A model generated the notes under the pieces. It had not been told where the DNA came from. It saw nothing but the letters and a program-made list of their open reading frames with translations, and did no database searches. DNA of 55,566 nucleotides from Eubacterium sp. UBA4343 (GTDB taxonomy: Bacteria > Bacillota > Clostridia > Lachnospirales > Lachnospiraceae): the NCBI GenBank assembly GCA_002394235.1, contig DGTF01000015.1, positions 927 to 56,492 on the forward strand, given 5' to 3'. This document shows, piece after piece, positions 53,105-55,566 of the stretch. The translations under genes were made by a program, and so were the position numbers. Each line of letters opens with the position of its first letter. Within the stretch, counting starts at the first letter, position 1.

Positions 53105-54139
53105 TTATACCAGTTCCGCCAGCTCGCAGATCAGCTTCTCGGACTTCTCCCAGCCAAGGCAGGGATCTGTGATTGATTTTCCATAGACGCCCTCACCGAT
53201 CTTCTGATTTCCATCTTCCAGATAGCTCTCGATCATGAGTCCTTTCACCATCCTGTGAATGTCTTCAGATACATGCATGCTGTGAAGAACGTCCTTGGCA
53301 ATACGGATCTGCTCAATGTATTTTTTGCCGGAATTCGCATGATTGCAGTCCACGATCACCGCCGGGTTCTTCAAATCCCGCTCCGCATAGAGCTCGCAGA
53401 CATTCCGAAGATCCTCATAATGATAATTTGGCATACTGTTGTTAAATTTGTCAACATATCCGCGGAGAATGGCATGTGCCATCGGATTTCCGGTCGTCTG
53501 AACCTCCCATCCCCTGTAAAGGAACTTCTGTCTGGACTGAGCCGCTGTGATGGAATTCATCATAACCGTCAGATCGCCGGAGGTCGGATTCTTCATTCCT
53601 GCAGGGATGCCGATGCCGCTCGCCACGAGGCGGTGCAGCTGATCCTCCACGGAGCGCGCGCCGACCGCCACATACGACAGCAGATCTGACAGATATCGGT
53701 GATTCTCCGGATAGAGCATCTCCTCCGCGCAGGTGAAGCCGGTCTCCCGGATCACTCTCGTGTGCATATCCCGGATCGCGATGATGCCCGCGAGCATATC
53801 CTCCTTGCCCTCGGGATCCGGCTGATGCAGCATTCCCTTATATCCGGTCCCGAGCGTTCTCGGTTTATTCGTATAGACACGGGGAATGATGAAGATTCTG
53901 TCCTTCACCTTTTCCTGTACTTTTGCCAGACGGTTCATATAATCCAGAACGGCATCTTCATTGTCCGCCGAGCAGGGGCCGATAATCAGAAGGAAGCGGT
54001 CATCCTTCCCGGTAAAGATCGCTTCGATCTCCTGGTCTCTCTGCTCTTTAATGTCCTTTAGCCTCTGGTCAAGCGGAAACTCCGCCTTCAGCTCCTGCGG
54101 TGTCGGAAGTTTCCGGATAAAATTCATCTGCATTTCCAT
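53105..54139 (-). CDS. aroF: 3-deoxy-7-phosphoheptulonate (DAHP) synthase, type I
   Basis: The first enzyme of the shikimate pathway, condensing phosphoenolpyruvate and erythrose-4-phosphate. At 344 residues it matches the AroF/AroG/AroH class. LLIIGPCSADNEDA (about 49-62), RVYTNKPRT with the PEP-binding Arg/Lys (about 86-94), GWKG-equivalent GYKGMLHQPD, IPAGMKNPTSGD (about 178) and VDCNHANSGK (about 257) are all present. An AAGGAG lies ten bases before the ATG. No other aromatic pathway gene is adjacent. Which amino acid inhibits it is not evident. Confidence 0.93.
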   Translation of the reverse strand: MEMQMNFIRKLPTPQELKAEFPLDQRLKDIKEQRDQEIEAIFTGKDDRFLLIIGPCSADNEDAVLDYMNRLAKVQEKVKDRIFIIPRVYTNKPRTLGTGYKGMLHQPDPEGKEDMLAGIIAIRDMHTRVIRETGFTCAEEMLYPENHRYLSDLLSYVAVGARSVEDQLHRLVASGIGIPAGMKNPTSGDLTVMMNSITAAQSRQKFLYRGWEVQTTGNPMAHAILRGYVDKFNNSMPNYHYEDLRNVCELYAERDLKNPAVIVDCNHANSGKKYIEQIRIAKDVLHSMHVSEDIHRMVKGLMIESYLEDGNQKIGEGVYGKSITDPCLGWEKSEKLICELAELV

Positions 54140-54677
54140 AGTGTCTTCTCTCCTTGTTTCATGATCGGATCGTTCCGAATCTATTTTCGCGCTTTAAAGT
54201 GTAAAAGAAGCGTGTCTTTATATGATACCATAAATACACATCAAATCAACCCAGCACGATATTTTTTTCACATCCCGCCATATATTTCACATTTTCACCC
54301 TGTTATCGCACACATATGCCCAAATTTTCTTCCCAATTGGTATCGCGCAGCATTTTCCATCGAACTTCCACGCAAACAACGCACATCCCACCCCGATTCA
54401 GTCACAGTAACCCACAGACCAGTACCGTCCACATTTTCTCACAGGCCGGGGCCGTCCACATTCTCTCACATACCGGATTCCGTCACGTTAATCTCCACCC
54501 TGGGTTAAATAACGTCAAGCCACCTCCCGGGCCGATCAACAGGTTCGTTAATTCCTTGAAAGAATTCCCTCCGGATACTTTCCTTTCAGATATCTTTTCC
54601 TGTACAATAGAGCTGTAGAAATTCGATATCCTTCAGATTACTAATCGAAGGAAGCAAACGAACGAGGAGAATCCGCT
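54140..54677. other. Intergenic region with imperfect short repeats
   Basis: Between divergent aroF and yitT. Around 54405-54490 a unit of about 27 bp (CCGTCCACATTTTCTCACA..CCGG) recurs three times imperfectly. The last part contains a TACAAT (54603-54608) that may be the yitT -10, without a clear -35. No gene is seen. Confidence 0.45.
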
Positions 54678-55541
54678 ATGATTGAAAACAAAATATTCAC
54701 CAGAAGAAATATGTTCTCTCTGGGCGCCATGATTCTTTCCTCTTTTATCATGGCCTGCGGCAACAACCTGCTGATTGAAGAAGCCAACCTGCTCCCGGGC
54801 GGAGTCATGGGCATCTCCCGTCTGACACATGTCATCGGCGGCCTGTTCCATGTAAATATCCCGCTGATCGTTGTGTATCTGGGGCTAAATATTCCGGTCG
54901 CGCTTTTCTGCATCCGCCATATCTCAAAGCGATTTGTCCTGCTGTCCCTGATCCAGATTCTGATGCTGTCTCTGTTCATGCATCTGTTTCCTCACTACCG
55001 GATTTTTGACCAGGAGATTCTCAATGTGATCTTCGGCGGAGTAATCTGGGGCGCAGGCACCACGATTGCCCTTCAGGGCGGCGGGTCCACCGGAGGAACA
55101 GATTTCATCGCCCTCTATGTATCAAACAAGACGGGGAATGAGATCTGGATGCAGGTCTTCTTCTTCAACTGCCTGCAGCTGGCAATCTTCGGATCGGTCG
55201 CAGGATGGGGCCAGGCCGGCTATTCGATTATTTTCCAGTTTATATCCACCCGGATGATTAATACCTTCCACAACCGCTACAAACGGGTCGTGCTTCAGAT
55301 ATTCACCAAGCACAAGACCGATGTCACAAAGGCCTACCTAAAGCGCTTCGACCATGGCGTCACCATTCTGGACGGCACCGGAGGCTATACCGGTGAAAAA
55401 ACCAGTCTTCTGCTTGCCGTCACATCCAGCTACGAGGCAAGCGAAGCTATTGAAGTGATACGCAGGGCAGATCCACACGCCATCATAAATGTCGTGAAAT
55501 CCGAAAAGCTCGTCGGCAACTTCAAGCAGCCCCGGCTATGA
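54678..55541 (+). CDS. YitT family membrane protein
   Basis: A 287-residue protein with five to six N-terminal transmembrane helices (about residues 12-200), including the family's GGVMGISRL and GGGSTGGTDFIALYVS segments, and a cytosolic C-terminal DUF2179 domain (about 210-282, VTILDGTGGYTGEKTSLLLAVT). The transport or sensing role of the family is not established. GAGGAG lies eight bases before the ATG. A family A repeat begins seven bases after the stop. Confidence 0.9.
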   Translation: MIENKIFTRRNMFSLGAMILSSFIMACGNNLLIEEANLLPGGVMGISRLTHVIGGLFHVNIPLIVVYLGLNIPVALFCIRHISKRFVLLSLIQILMLSLFMHLFPHYRIFDQEILNVIFGGVIWGAGTTIALQGGGSTGGTDFIALYVSNKTGNEIWMQVFFFNCLQLAIFGSVAGWGQAGYSIIFQFISTRMINTFHNRYKRVVLQIFTKHKTDVTKAYLKRFDHGVTILDGTGGYTGEKTSLLLAVTSSYEASEAIEVIRRADPHAIINVVKSEKLVGNFKQPRL

Positions 55542-55548
55542 TTCGAAA

Positions 55549-55566
55549 CGAGATAAAACACGCTGC
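55549..55566. repeat. Repeat family A, copy 3 (cut by the window end)
   Basis: CGAGATAAAACACGCTGC matches the first 18 bases of copy 2 exactly; the remainder lies outside the window. It begins seven bases after the yitT stop. Confidence 0.7.

Overview
The window looks like a chromosomal segment of an anaerobic Firmicute of the Clostridia, most likely a member of the Lachnospiraceae. The evidence is the CIRCE-controlled dnaK, the anaerobic ribonucleotide reductase pair nrdD/nrdG, perR beside an N-rubredoxin ('reverse') rubrerythrin, a eukaryotic-type IleRS and ProRS, a cellobiose phosphorylase locus, and the clostridial order hup-rqcP-divIC-tilS-hpt-ftsH. The sporulation genes yabP, yabQ and spoIIE, which usually sit inside that last cluster, are absent, so a non-sporulating lineage is plausible. 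No rRNA, prophage, CRISPR array or intact insertion sequence was seen. One tRNA gene (Leu, anticodon UAA) is present.

Layout. 0-7 kb: NhaC-type antiporter, D-2-hydroxyacid dehydrogenase, a polyferredoxin, pyridoxal/pyridoxine kinase and the Mg2+ transporter mgtE with a short leader reading frame. 7.5-13 kb: dnaK, tRNA-Leu, a DUF1304 membrane protein and a GH13 neopullulanase-like enzyme. 13-20.5 kb: the housekeeping cluster ftsH, hpt, tilS, divIC, rqcP, hup (all minus), then cca. 20.7-27.3 kb (plus strand): proS, nrdD, nrdG, perR, rubrerythrin. 27.6-39 kb (minus): rsmA, a 1046-residue TPR/AAA+ protein with a large repeat linker, glgP, ileS and a DEDDh exonuclease. 39.4-47.1 kb: an ABC sugar importer, a LacI-type regulator and a divergent cellobiose phosphorylase, forming one probable cellobiose/cellodextrin locus with LacI-type operators. 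47.2-55.5 kb: a purine permease, a three-gene MoxR ATPase / VWA-DUF2201 / unknown-protein set, DAHP synthase and a YitT-family protein.

How the genes work together. Carbon storage and uptake (GH13, glgP, cbp, ABC importer) feed phosphorolytic sugar use. nrdD/nrdG supply dNTPs without oxygen, and perR/rubrerythrin handle peroxide. hpt and the NCS2 permease serve purine salvage.

The intergenic space is unusual. At least two families of multi-hairpin repeats (called A and B here) occur several times. Short tandem duplications repeatedly cross the stop codons or 3' ends of genes (nhaC, hpt, an ABC permease, the MoxR ATPase), and duplicated terminators and leader repeats are common. The least understood protein-coding items are the EccA-like TPR/AAA+ protein with a degenerate Walker B and the MoxR/VWA/unknown trio.
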